Shown: piece after piece, positions 13,301-25,000 of the stretch
Position numbering within the stretch: position 1 is the first letter of the stretch
Layout of the letters: each line of letters begins with the position of its first letter
Source of the DNA: Tetranychus cinnabarinus
Taxonomy: Eukaryota > Arthropoda > Arachnida > Trombidiformes > Tetranychidae
DNA: 64,000 nt
NCBI GenBank assembly: GCA_022266195.1
Contig: WHVY01000001.1
Coordinates: 9,920,001-9,984,000, forward strand
Reading direction: 5' to 3'
Position numbers and translations under genes: made by a program
Notes under the pieces: model-generated
Told to the model about the DNA's origin: nothing
Database searches by the model: none
What the model saw: only the letters and a program-made list of their open reading frames with translations

Positions 13301-16300
13301 ACATTTTAATGGTCCATCAATCATTTGATTAATTACCTTGGATTGTGTTAAATTACCTATTTTACGCTAGAGTAAAATTTATTTGTACTAAGTTGGAATT
13401 CAATGTAAATTGTCATTCTATTTGCAAGTAAGTTGACACAGCTTCATGGTTAAAGCGAAGGAAAATATTCCAACTCCATATTTTCATTCCAAATGGCAAG
13501 ATAAAATAAGTTAAACCGATTTCCAATAGGAATTAAAAGATGGGGATAAAAATTTGTTTCCAAACAAAGCATCCTAATCTATTAATTTCGGTTTTTTCTG
13601 CATTCAGATCGAGTTTATAAACAGCTTACGTAAAGATGAAACTTTACCTTGATTATCGCTTATTTCACCTTTGCAAACTTAATCCAACATTTAAATCCCT
13701 AAATGAAACCATGATTTCAGTTGATAATAGTTTTTTCTCAGTAATTTTGAAAAAGGTTTTTTTCTCGTATTATTTATTGATTATAATGTCAATTATTTAA
13801 ATCTTATCAGGTTTGTCAGGATTGTCTTTGAATCTGACAAGTGAAGGTCTGTGACAACCAATTGTAATACAAAATAACAACTGTTAGATCATTAATATAT
13901 ATATAAATAATAGCTTTCTCTAAAGGCAATTTTAGTTTGACCAATTTGACCATTTTTGCTGTCAAAATTTAACTCATCTCTCGATTAGCCGAAGATTGTT
14001 ACAATTAGCGCTAAATTAAGTGTGTAAATGTTGACAGTTAAATATGAAGATACTTGAAACGTTAGAGTTTCACATTGATTGCAACAACAAGGTGAAAATG
14101 GAGCAAAAAAGAGTTTCCAAGTGAATTTATAATGGTAACAACTAATAACTGAGGAGAAATTGAACTTAAAATGAAAGTAAACTCTTGATGGTGAAAAAAC
14201 TTATTGACAGGGAATCGCCTGGGGAAATAGAATAAGATGAAGATGATAATGTTGGTTGTGAAGCTAAGATGAAAGAAGAGATTTAAGAGAGTAAAATCGA
14301 AAGGATTCAATGATATAATAACGTAATGTAAAATGCAGCTTCTCCCACACAAACAGTAAATGTCTTCATTGGACATCAATACTTTTTGATTGTCATTTTG
14401 ATTGAATTGTTCAGTTGCACACTACTGATACTAGTAATTAAATCTTTTCCTCTATTTCAGATTCCGGATAAGCACCGTCATCAGCGTGGGTTAATTACAA
14501 TTTGGGAACCTTACAATTCGTGATAAAAACCATTCAGTAATCTAATCAGTCTAATTCAGCCATCAGAATATCTATTTTGGTTTAATGTTGCTGCGTTTTT
14601 GGTTTTGTACTTACATCTTTTGATATTTAACAACTGGATCGTTAAGAGCATCTTGAAAGTCGAGAGTTGTAACCTTGGTTCTATACTCGGGTCTGGGCTT
14701 CAAGAAACGCCAACCAAGCTGGGCAAAACAAAAGCCTCGGTGCACATTTTGTGGATCAGCATGGGTATCAATGAAAACATGATGGGCTCGATGGTGTTTT
14801 ACATAATAATAAATGGTACTCTTAAGAAGGAAAACAATTTTAATCAGTTTCAGCAATATTTATCATTCAACATCAGCAATATCTTTCATTTACTCACCTC
14901 AGCTACTGAAGTAAACATTAAAGCCAAGAGTATCCTCATGAAAAGCTTTGCCTTGTAAGCATGATGACTCCATAAACGATGACAACCAGCTGATAAACCA
15001 ATACTACCAAAGATTGCCAATGAGAAACCTGGGAATGGTAAAGAATCAATTGAGAGTTAGAATCACTTGATGCCAATTAGTAAATAAATGAGAGTTTGGA
15101 GATAATCAAATTTCGATTGTTGGTAATATGGACTGATGTTATTATGCATCAAAAGAAAATCATGGTTCTTGAATCTGAATCTTATGCTATCACTGATATT
15201 CAGTTGGAATTTTGGTTAATTTTTATGGTCAAATTGCTTTGGTTTCGTGTCTTTATTGTCGTGTGAAAATATCTAATGGTCAGCATGCTTAACCAGTAAA
15301 TCCAACAGTTGTATTGGAGCAATTATTTGTCATTAACAAGGATGAGATGGCCATGTTTACATGGAGTTAATAAAAAGACCAATCCTTTGATCAAGTATCA
15401 ACTGCTGATTCAGTGCTTAAGTTGAGTGAATTAAGGATAATTTTAACAATTGTAAGTTCATTCCCTTGATTCAACCATTTGATTATTCCAATTGATTTCA
15501 ATCAGTAATGCATTAACATGGGAAAGTTTAATGATAGAAAGGTTAAATCAATCTAATAATCTCTTTCAACGAATTTTTGTTGAATTTCTCGACTAATAAT
15601 CTTATAAATAAAATGTTTCCAATAATGGTTGATGGTCAAAGTTACCAATTGGAAGTTTTATTGTAAATAATTGAAATCATCATTGAATCATTGAGCAAAA
15701 TCTTTTTTGTCATGAGATTGGGCTTTTGCTCCTTTATTTCTAACTGTTAGTTTCTTTCATTAATCATTTTAATATTTAATTAAAGTATTTACCTTTACTT
15801 TAGTGTCGAATCAATAATAAAAATAATTCCTGTTGTCCAGTCCATTCAATGTTTATCACTCACCCTTTATAATCACTGTACCTAGGAATTGAGATTTTTG
15901 TATCTCGATATAAATAATTTAAATACAGAGTCCATAAAAAGGCAATCAAATCAATTTTGAATCAGCGATTTTCTCATAACCTTTAATCATCTGTTAATTC
16001 CTTGTTAAACTATTTTCAAATCAATTATTCACCAGTAAAAGGTAAGAATCTTAAAAAGCAAAATCTTTCGAATCGTAATTAAATAACAGCCCCTTAATGA
16101 CCAGCACTTTTTGTCGTTTGTTAATCACATTTCCTTTTTGCCATCTTTAACTGCCTAACAACATTAACTCATTAAGTGATTTTTACTAAATTTAGGTCAA
16201 TAAATTCTTAATCATAATTATAAATTTCCTGAATCTTAATTTCCAGTTAAATCTTCTGTTGGTGCATGTATCTCATCGTCTTCCTGAGTCGCTATGGATT

Positions 16301-18861
16301 TAACCTGAAATTTGCCCGTTATGTTGGACGATCGATTGGCAAGAACTGTAAGTTACAGTATATTTTAAAGTGAACATTAAATTCTTAAAAGCCTCAGTTG
16401 GAAGTGAAACCGAGATAATTGTCTTTCGTTTATAAGGACTTCAAAGATTGAACCCTTTGCTGCGTATCTAAAAATGCCTAAAAGTAAACAAATTTAATTT
16501 CATCAGAATCTGGATCATGAAAACATATTCCACTAGAGAGTTATCTCATCCAATGGTAAAAGTGTCTCAAGTTTCATTCAAATTGGATTCCAAGAAAACT
16601 ACAATTTTTGTTACAAAATTTGGGTTTACTTTTGCTTTTGTCCAGCTCACCAACAATGTCAATAGGGACAAAAACAAGTCTCTAATTGCAGTTATTACAA
16701 ATCTTTTGGATCACCAATTTGGTTCCTAATGTTACAAACAAACTCTTGAAATTGATTTTTTTTCTCATTTCACATTTCCTACTGTTGCATACATTCATGT
16801 GCCTGTCATCGTGAGTATAGTGAAAAAATATTTCGTAAGTACACTTTCGTCTCAATCACTTCCCAATCTGCTTTCTTGGTCAATTCAATTTTAAGCAACT
16901 ACAGTTTCCATTTGAAAAATATTTTGTGTCTAAACTTGTGATTGATCAAAAAGAGTCGAAATATTTTTTCATTTCCAACCCTTTCATCAGATCTTTTGAG
17001 ATTCAACCAAGATCACAATCATTTATCAAACTCAACAACAAATCATTTGTCTGAACAGCCAACAATGGATATCAACATGAAACTTTTTCAGTTGAAAGCA
17101 AAAGAAGCTAAAGAAGAAACTTTTATAAATGAAACAAAATTTCAACAATTAACTTTCCAAGTAAAAAAACGATACCCAAAAGAAAAGTTGAACTCTTTTT
17201 ACTGATGATATTTTTTTTGTATTGCATTTCAGTTTTCAATCAACCTGAGAATAATTAATCACCTGAATGATCAACTTTTAATAAACAAGCAAATGGTTGA
17301 TTACATTGGAAGAAATTTGGAACAATATTAATTTGCAAACGGAATCATCATGGAATCATCATCATTATCAGATTAACAAGAGGAACAAAGTCTCGTAAAA
17401 TATTTGCTTGAACAATTTCAAAGTTATGGGAATTACCTTTGGAAAAGGCGGAAAACCAATTTAATAAGAGGATGAGAAAAGGTTAAATTTATTAATGATG
17501 GAAATCAATTTAATACAATTTAACTTTTCAAATTAATTGCTCCACTGATTAGTGTTAATGATAAGTAAACTTGTGCCAAAAAAATTACCCTTAACGACTG
17601 CCGTGAGATGTAAAAATGATGAAAGTGTATTTACATGGTAATATTAACAATAATATTATTATAACAATCATTTGAGATGGAAAATTTTTATCTCATTTGA
17701 AAAGTAATATTATATAATAATGTAATAATAATAGTCAGGTAAAACACCTGAAAATGTTTGTTTCGAAAGAGACGAGAAAAGAGAAGGTAAAAGGTAAAAG
17801 CAAGAGAAACAAATGAATAAAAGTTGATGATGATGAAGATGAAAATGGTGATTGGAATGATGATAAACTAGAAGCTAATGATGATGCTAATAGTTTTATT
17901 TTGTTTTGTTTGTTTCAAATAACTTTTATTTCTCCTCTTTTTTATGTATCCTCAGAGTTTTATCGTTGAAACAAAACAAAAAAAGATCCCAAAGGAGTAA
18001 TAAGGAGTCACTGGAAGGAGGAAAAAACGATGAGGAAGACGAGGATGATAAGGATGAAGGTGAATAGCTAGGTAAGAAGCATATTAACAAGGCAAAGGAG
18101 TAAAAATGTGAGATGAAAAGCCTTCAGGTAAACCTTTTAATGTATTTCAACTGTTCTCTTCTCTTTATCTGCTCTTCATTTTGTTCACTGTCTCTTAACT
18201 AACCTCATCTTCCTCTTTTTTTTGCAGACACAATAATCATCGACATCGACATCACCAACAGTCAAGTCTTTCGTTATCTTTCCAACTTAACATTGATTAA
18301 GATACAATTTAACGATTAACTCTTCTTGTCACATTTGACTTTCACTAAACTTGAATGGATAATATTTAATCAACTAATCAGATTAGAAGGAAAAAGTTTA
18401 ATCTTATCTTGTAGCAATTAAAAGGGTCACTGACTGTAAGCCGAGGAAAGGCTTCAAGTGATGGGCAAAGGTTGAACCTTTAGGTTGAGGTTGTTGGTTG
18501 CTGGCTAGTCAGACTTTGATTTTATGTTTAATGTTATCCACTTACCAAAAGCCCAAGTATAAAGCATAGGGAAGATGCTTGAAGTGTTGTGATAATTTGT
18601 TGAGAAAAAAACTGCATCTTTTGTTATACCATAAAGAGTTGCTCCAATCAATGTTAAATGATAAATCACTTGAATCCAGCGAATATCAAAAATGATAAAT
18701 TCAATTGTTGCTTTAAACTTGGAGCAACACGTTAACGGTTCATCTTGATTGGCATCAATGGCAATCGGTTGATCCACAGGTGAACCAATGACCTTATTAA
18801 TCTTGATGGTTGGTAAATCGGGAAGATTTGCAGTTGTCGTCGTCTTTATTTCAACAACCAT
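10347..18861 (-). CDS. Desat1: Acyl-CoA delta-9 (stearoyl-CoA type) desaturase
   Basis: Four coding exons join in phase: 18861-18546, 15028-14898, 14820-14615 and 10782-10347, giving 1089 nt and 362 aa, the usual length for the family. The enzyme puts a cis double bond into acyl-CoA in the ER membrane using a di-iron centre, cytochrome b5 and oxygen. Visible features are the three His boxes: HRLWSH (about 122-127), HRAHH (159-163) and HNFHH (300-304, within GEGYHNFHHTFPYDY). The hydrophobic stretches at about 62-80, 93-117 and 219-260 fit the four-helix topology. The ATG at 18861 follows no longer in-frame extension and starts a hydrophilic N-tail. Introns are 3.5 kb, 77 bp and 3.8 kb, all GT-AG. 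One oddity is that the usual NSAAH motif reads GSVSH (267-271), so the Asn that helps hold one iron through water is Gly. The family is certain; substrate and activity are not. Confidence 0.93.
10783..14614 (-). other. Desaturase intron 3
   Basis: This 3.8 kb intron separates the second-His-box exon from the last exon. Its GTAAGT donor and CAG acceptor are both canonical. Inside I see AT-rich sequence, a short TA-rich run near 13893 and a few ATC/ATG microsatellite stretches near 13000. Open frames here (for example around 12370-12580 and 14062-14379) lack splice context or family features, so I call no nested gene. Confidence 0.6.
15029..18545 (-). other. Desaturase intron 1
   Basis: This 3.5 kb intron lies between the N-terminal exon and the first-His-box exon, with a GTAAGT donor and a CCCAG acceptor. 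Its content is AT-rich with short TAAT/ATTA runs (about 17640-17730) and purine-rich stretches (about 17770-18070). The open frames at 16517-16729 and 16942-17205 are Lys/Phe/Asn-rich and look like chance frames. Confidence 0.6.
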
Positions 18862-20620
18862 GATTAGGCACTATGGAACAAAATTGAAACTCGAAAAAGA
18901 TAAACTCGCTAAAATAAATCAATTGGACGGTCGCATAGTTTTTAGATGAATATGATTGAAGCAAAGTTGGTTCAGTTTTAGCCAAGTCTCTCCAATCGAC
19001 TCACGGAAAACTGAAAGTTTGAAAATACAGGTTATCAGTGAGAGTCTTACTTGACTGAAATGATCATCATCGTTATCATCATGAAAACAACAAAAGTTAT
19101 TTTTAAGAAAAGAAAAGGAAAAGAAAGGAAGAGAAAAGAAGAAAAAGTTGATGAAAAAAAAGGTTCACTTTTCGTTGATTTGGTCTCATCGATGTTACGC
19201 TTTGACGGGCTTTTGATTCAAGCGGAAGTGGAACCCAACTTTAATATAATATTATATTGCACTATTAGATGATCATCATGAAAAGTTGATGTTTATTTTA
19301 AAAGCATGATAATGACGATTTAGATGATTATGTTGATGAAGATAATGATGATGATGTGCGTTTTGATACTTGTTTGGTTAGTTTATTTTTGAATATTATG
19401 CAGCCTTTGCTCTGGTTTAACAGTTAATCAAGGAAGCCAGCTTAACCTGACAACTGGTCAGACAAGCTTTAAACTTTCTCCTGTCTGTAACTTATTTTTA
19501 CACTTTCAAATGTAATGATGTTGATACAAAAACATATCAACATTTGATTGTTTTCATTTCAACAATGTCAGTGAAAGGCAAACAAAATCAATTGGCAACT
19601 TGACACTTCAATTGTAATTCATACACTTTTTGCTCATTGTGTTGATTTTTTGATGAAAATCATTTATTTCCAGTTCTATTCAAGTCAAATTCATTTTCAT
19701 TCTTTATTCAAATTTCAAAGATGCTTTGAAACTCTTCGAATATTTTTTGGTGAAAATTGTGGAAATATTTTTGGGTTTTCTTTTTGCAAATTTTGCGTTT
19801 TGGTTTCATGATTGATTTGATGATTGCTAATGATCTGAATAATGACAATTAGTTTTCTTTCTATTGAAGTGAAAGTTTCATTGAATGAGCATAACGAGTG
19901 TCAAGGTAAGATGAAAAGGATGGACAGGGAAGAGGAAAAAGAGGATAAAAATGAAGATGAACATCTTTTAGACCAGGTAAAGAGGATGGTAAAGAGCAGG
20001 GAAAGGAGACAGGAAAATAATGATAATAAGCTCATGAAAAATAATGATACGATTTGAAGATAACAAGATGCAATAATAAAAGCAATTCTTGATTCGCATT
20101 ATTAATGTTCCTCTCAAAAGGCTTCATAATAGGATTCTCAACGAAATTGCAACCAGTCTCAGAGTACTAAAGGTTACATTTTTTTGCTGTTTCCTTTTGT
20201 CATTAATTTGTTGTTGGTCGCTTGTAACACTATTATGAGCACTTGAATAGACCAAGTGTTTTCTGGTGAAATTAAGAAGAACCAAATTGTGATTCATTTT
20301 TACCCAGAAAATAAACTTTTGTTCAATGTCAATCATTCTCACCATCATTAGGTCAATGATTTATCTTTGATTGTTGCTCTGCTTTGTTTTTCTCTGTTTA
20401 TTGGTCAGTATTTTTTGCACTTTTTTTAATAATTTTGACAGACTTTTGAAAATTTAAAAATTGATGAAATTATTTGTTGATGATTTTTCAGCCTTTTGTT
20501 GAGTAAGAGCTTTTTTTAAATAAACATTTATTTTCAATTTTTGTTCATGATATGAAGTGCGTATAAATTACGATCTAAATAATGAGATCAATGAAGATAG
20601 TCGTCGACTATCATCAGAGC
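18862..20620. other. Intergenic: upstream of the desaturase, downstream of the silk-like gene
   Basis: This holds the desaturase 5' flank and the 3' flank of the silk-like gene; both are on the minus strand. It is AT-rich with purine-rich simple sequence at 19090-19160 and 19910-20050, which produces low-complexity Lys/Glu open frames. The desaturase 5' UTR may be interrupted: the minus strand has an AAACTTTCAG acceptor-like site near 19014. No gene is supported. Confidence 0.5.
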
Positions 20621-22040
20621 TTAGTATCTATCACGCCCTGGACCACCTCGGCTTCCTCCAAATGAGAATCTACCTTCTCCTTCTCCGTCTCCTCTTCGGC
20701 CTCCAAATCGGCCTCCGAATAAACCTCCTGATTGTCCTCCGGATTGACCTCCACGACCGCGTCCGCCACCGCGTCCACCGCTACCCATTTGGCCCATGGC
20801 ATCAGTGACCATACCTCCAATGCCTGTTACGAGACTGCCAATTCCTTGGGTTGCAGCACCTAAGCCTTGAGCACCGTTGCTTACAGCACCAACAACGGAT
20901 CCAAGACCACCGCCGCCAAGGTGAACTCCAGTTGCAGTTCCAACGATACCAGTTGCAGCATCAGCTAAGGATTGAGTGATGCTTGCGACAAGCTGAGGGT
21001 TGTTCATGATACGACCAGCGACTCGCATGACTCGTCCTGGTTCAACACCATTTCGTTGAAGAGCGGAAAATAGGCTTGAAATATCAGGTGGACCTCCAGA
21101 TGAAAGGGATGACATGAGAGATGTCATTACGCCGAGAGGTTTGATGCCCTCTTCTTGTAAAATTTGTGGGATTTGAGCTAAAGCACCGAAAGTCTTTCCT
21201 CCAGCATTGGCTAGGGCACCTAGAGTTGAAATAGCACCAGTGATTCTTCCAGCTCCACTTCCAGCTCCAGTTGCAGTGCTTAATCCATTGCCGACAATTT
21301 TGCTGAGGCTTCCTCCAATGCCAGTGGCAAGACCTGTTCCAAGTCCAGCGAAACCTTGGGTAAGTGAACCTATTCCACTCAAACCTGATGCAGCTGCATT
21401 AGCCAATCCAAATCCTCTTCCTGAACCTGAACCAAAGCCTGAACCAAAGCCAGAGCCTGGACCAGAATTGGATGAAAATGATTGACTAGAAGCTGAACCT
21501 GAACCAGGGGCACCTAAAAGTTTAAGCAGATAAAACGTTTCTAATCTTTCTTTTCAACACAACCTTTCTTACCATCAGATTCACTACTGGCTGAACTTTC
21601 ATAACTAGCAGAACTGCTGCTGCCACTACCAGCGTTGGCGAATGAGTTCAATGCATTGGCAAATCCTCCCGGTGCAAAGCTAGACGCTGCTTGAACCAAA
21701 CTGCCAAGTCCCGATGCACCAGCACCAAAAGCACTACTAAGTCCACTAAGTCCAGAGGAGCCTGCACCAAAGGCACTGCCTAAGCCAGAACCGAAACCCG
21801 ATCCTTACAAGTCAAAACCGACATTAACCATTGATTAATAATCAGATCCAACAACTTTACAAATCAATAGGCATTAAACTTACCTGCAGATGCTGAAAAC
21901 TGTGCTGCTCAAAAAGCATCCAAAATGAAACGCAAAATTGTTTTATGAACGTGAATACAGTTTGACTAAAATCTCCTTAACTTACCTGAACTATAACTCA
22001 AGCACAGAGCAAAAAGCAACACAAATCCAAATTTATTCAT
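20621..22040 (-). CDS. Secreted Gly/Ser/Ala-rich silk-like (fibroin-type) protein
   Basis: Four exons join in one phase pattern (all introns phase 1): 22040-21986, 21904-21884, 21803-21573 and 21513-20621, giving 1200 nt and 399 aa. Residues 1-18 (MNKFGFVLLFALCLSYSS) are a clear signal peptide. Next comes Gly/Ser/Ala/Phe sequence with GFGSG-, GLSG- and GAG-type motifs and a Ser block. The middle (about residues 185-260) is non-repetitive and amphipathic, with LSSGGPPDISSLFSAL and NNPQLVASITQSLADA, like the folded domain of silk proteins. The last ~55 residues are Arg/Gly-rich (RGGGRGRGG, FGGRFGGRRG) and end in Tyr. Composition, signal peptide and a non-repetitive domain point to a silk or other extracellular structural protein. 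A glycine-rich cuticle or secretion protein is an alternative. Exon 2 is only 21 nt, and the exact acceptor could shift by a codon. Confidence 0.7.
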
Positions 22041-25000
22041 CTCTGTTAAACTAATTTTATTATCATTCAAAACTCGACACAACAAAAATTTATGTTCAAC
22101 TGGAAAAAAAGTCTTTTATATTATGAGAAAATTATCCACAGCAAGCAATACCAGCAATGATTGATTGCCATTTTCATGCAATTAAAAGTTGAACACATAG
22201 ACATTAATAGCTAATTGTGCCAAATATTGATGAATTAACCCATTTCTAACGTATTTTTTGTTTTTGTATAACATCATCAAAATAATAACAAAGGTATGAG
22301 TTACGTAGACATCATTGAAACAAGTCGTACAAATAAAGTAAAACAAATTAATCACTTTATATTAATGTGTTGGAATGAGAAACAATCAATTCCTTCAAAC
22401 ATTCACAACAATTATTAATCATTTATTGTTAATTAAACCTCATGATGACCATGAAAATGAGGTAAAAGAACAGTAATCTTTACAGTGAAAAGTGATTCGT
22501 TTATTGACAATTAATCATTAAACTGATTAACATTACACTTGAATGTTTCAATTGTAACAATGAATTTAAAGATTTGCAAATTGATCAACTTGAGGTTCAC
22601 CAGGACGCCAAGTGACGACCATAAATTGAATATCATAGTCAATCCATCATCATTATCGGAATGAATCTTTCAAAGTATTGAACCTGAAAAAAGAAAGACT
22701 TTTTTATGAACGTTCATGAATTTAATATCTTGGAAAGGTAAGAATGAAAAGTTAGGAAAACTTCAAACTTGGTCTTTGTTTAGATCAATAGATCAATCAT
22801 TTTATATTTCAATTTGTAACCCAACAATGAACGTTTATCCAATATTGAATCAAAAAAGCACCTGAAAATTGTGACGCTAATCTGCACCTAGTGTAATCAG
22901 ATTGAAGCGAAACTTGAGAGAAACAAATGGAAGAAGTTTAAGTGCAGAAAACTTTTCACTTTTCCAGTGCACATGAAAAGGTTGAACATAATTAATGAAT
23001 TTCCTTGAACAATGAATAACTCTAAAGATGATCAATCAAACAAAGTTATCTTCAATTGTCAATGAAAAAAGTTGAATAGTTCAAGATTAAAATTAGAAAC
23101 AAAATTTGAATAAAAAGATGAATTTTATTGCTGGAAACTTGCAGTCAAAAAATAATGATTAATCAAACAATAAATTGACAGAAAAGTACTCTAAATCTTG
23201 AAATTTATTCAAAATCAAGGGAAAGAAGGAAAAGGTTAAAGAAGATTCAGAATTTTCATTTTGATCCAAGATTCGATGCTAGATATTGGAACATCGAAAC
23301 GTAACGATTCTTTGACCAAAATTTTAATTCCAATTCAAAGCAAATGAAAATTGAATGTAAAACTGTTTTGATTGTTTTTTAATGAACAAAAATTTTGTTG
23401 AAAAAATGAGAAACAATTGAAATCATTTGTCTTTGATGGAAATTGAATTTCCGTTGTAACCCATTTTCATCGTATTGTCAATTCGTCGATAGATTAGTCG
23501 ACGTAATTTATATCAACTTTGTCTTTCTCTCTCTCTCTTCTTGCACCTTTCATTTCACCTTAACTGAATCTCAATGGAAAATCTTCTTGTTGCTGCTTTT
23601 ACCACTTACCTGTGATTCTCTGTTATCATTCCCTTTAAGCCACCAATTACTTTATACTGATACCTGAAACTACAACTTGCAACTTAAAGTGATGGAAACA
23701 CAGGAAAAAAAAGAAATAGCAAAACGTAGTAAAAAGAGTAAAGAAAAAAAGAAGAGAGAAACTCGATGAAAAGGAAAGTTCAGAAAAGGTAATGTTGAAG
23801 GGCCATGAAAACTGAGTATGGCCATGAAAAAGCTAACAAACTGAGAAGAAAAAAGATGACAGAAGAAAACATTACAACTAACAATAGTTTAATAGTGAAA
23901 GGTTGGTGACAATTTTGCACTCAGAGACTTTATCTTTGTAGCAACTTGTTTCATTCAAGATTATGTCAAGAAACGGTGAATGTCAATCGACTAATGATAT
24001 GAAAATTATTTTACATTCAATGTATCAAAATGAGGATTAAAAGCTTTTTATTATTTGAAAGTTGAGTTTCAATTTCCTGGTAAAAGATTATTGTTTCCAA
24101 TTTTGTCTTCGCTTCTTTTTTTTCCTGGTTTGCTCATTGACTGATTGATTATTTAATTCTGTTGATGTTTGACATGTTTGTTGTGTGTTTCTGGTGAAAA
24201 TAAAATGTTATCCAATTTCAAATAGATTTACATGATTACTATTATTGAAAAGTGAATTGAAACGGAATCATTTTTTTTCTTTTTCGTTTTCACCTTTCGT
24301 TGTTCATTGTAACCATACTGGGCTTAGTTTAAAACTGTCATGTGAACCTTTTCCCAGCAATTATTCTGTTGACTCAATCTTTCGGCTGAAGGCAGGATAT
24401 TGAGGGTTGAATTGAATGAATCTGTTAGTAATGTTGGTACATTGAAAAGAAGAAAGAAAAAGGTAAAATTTTCTGTTTTCTCTTCAACGAGTCACAGATG
24501 AGGCATTTGCACTCTTTCCATGTAATGTTTGATAAAAGGGAAAAGAGAATGGAAAAGAATGGAAACTTGAATTTGAAATTGAACAACTTTATCATTTATA
24601 ATCTGTTGATAATACCTGAACTTTATTATGAATAAAAAATGTTAATCTCGGGAAAAAAGAGGAAAAATAATCTGCTTGTTTCCAGTGTTGCATTATCAAA
24701 CTGAATTTACATCAACTACAACACAAGAATGAGTAATGCTCAATGTGAATAGACAAGTTACAGGGAAACGGTTAATATGGATTCAAGATGTTTGCTTATC
24801 AACAAAAAAGAGTTTAGCATTCAAGTCTTTGGTTAAAGATTAAATGAATGAAAAGTTGTTGGAAGGAAAAAGTTGATCAAAACTATCAGAAGCGACTTTT
24901 TCGTAACAATCAATGTTCTCTGCTTTTTACGCAGTAATATCACTGTTGCTGTTGCAATAGTTTCCTGTGAAACTCCCAGTATAACTTGGAGCAACCAGTG

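Noticed and set aside
14599..14958. 119-codon plus-strand open frame
   Set aside because: It is the antisense shadow of the desaturase exon with the second His box (14615-14820) plus intron and part of the next exon.
19051..20057. Lys/Glu-rich open frames at 19051-19272 and 19842-20057
   Set aside because: They are translations of purine-rich simple sequence without splice sites, family motifs or context.
21207..21485. Pro/Ala-rich plus-strand open frame
   Set aside because: It is the complement of the Gly/Ala-rich silk-like exon; its LPxPxP pattern arises from antisense Gly codons.
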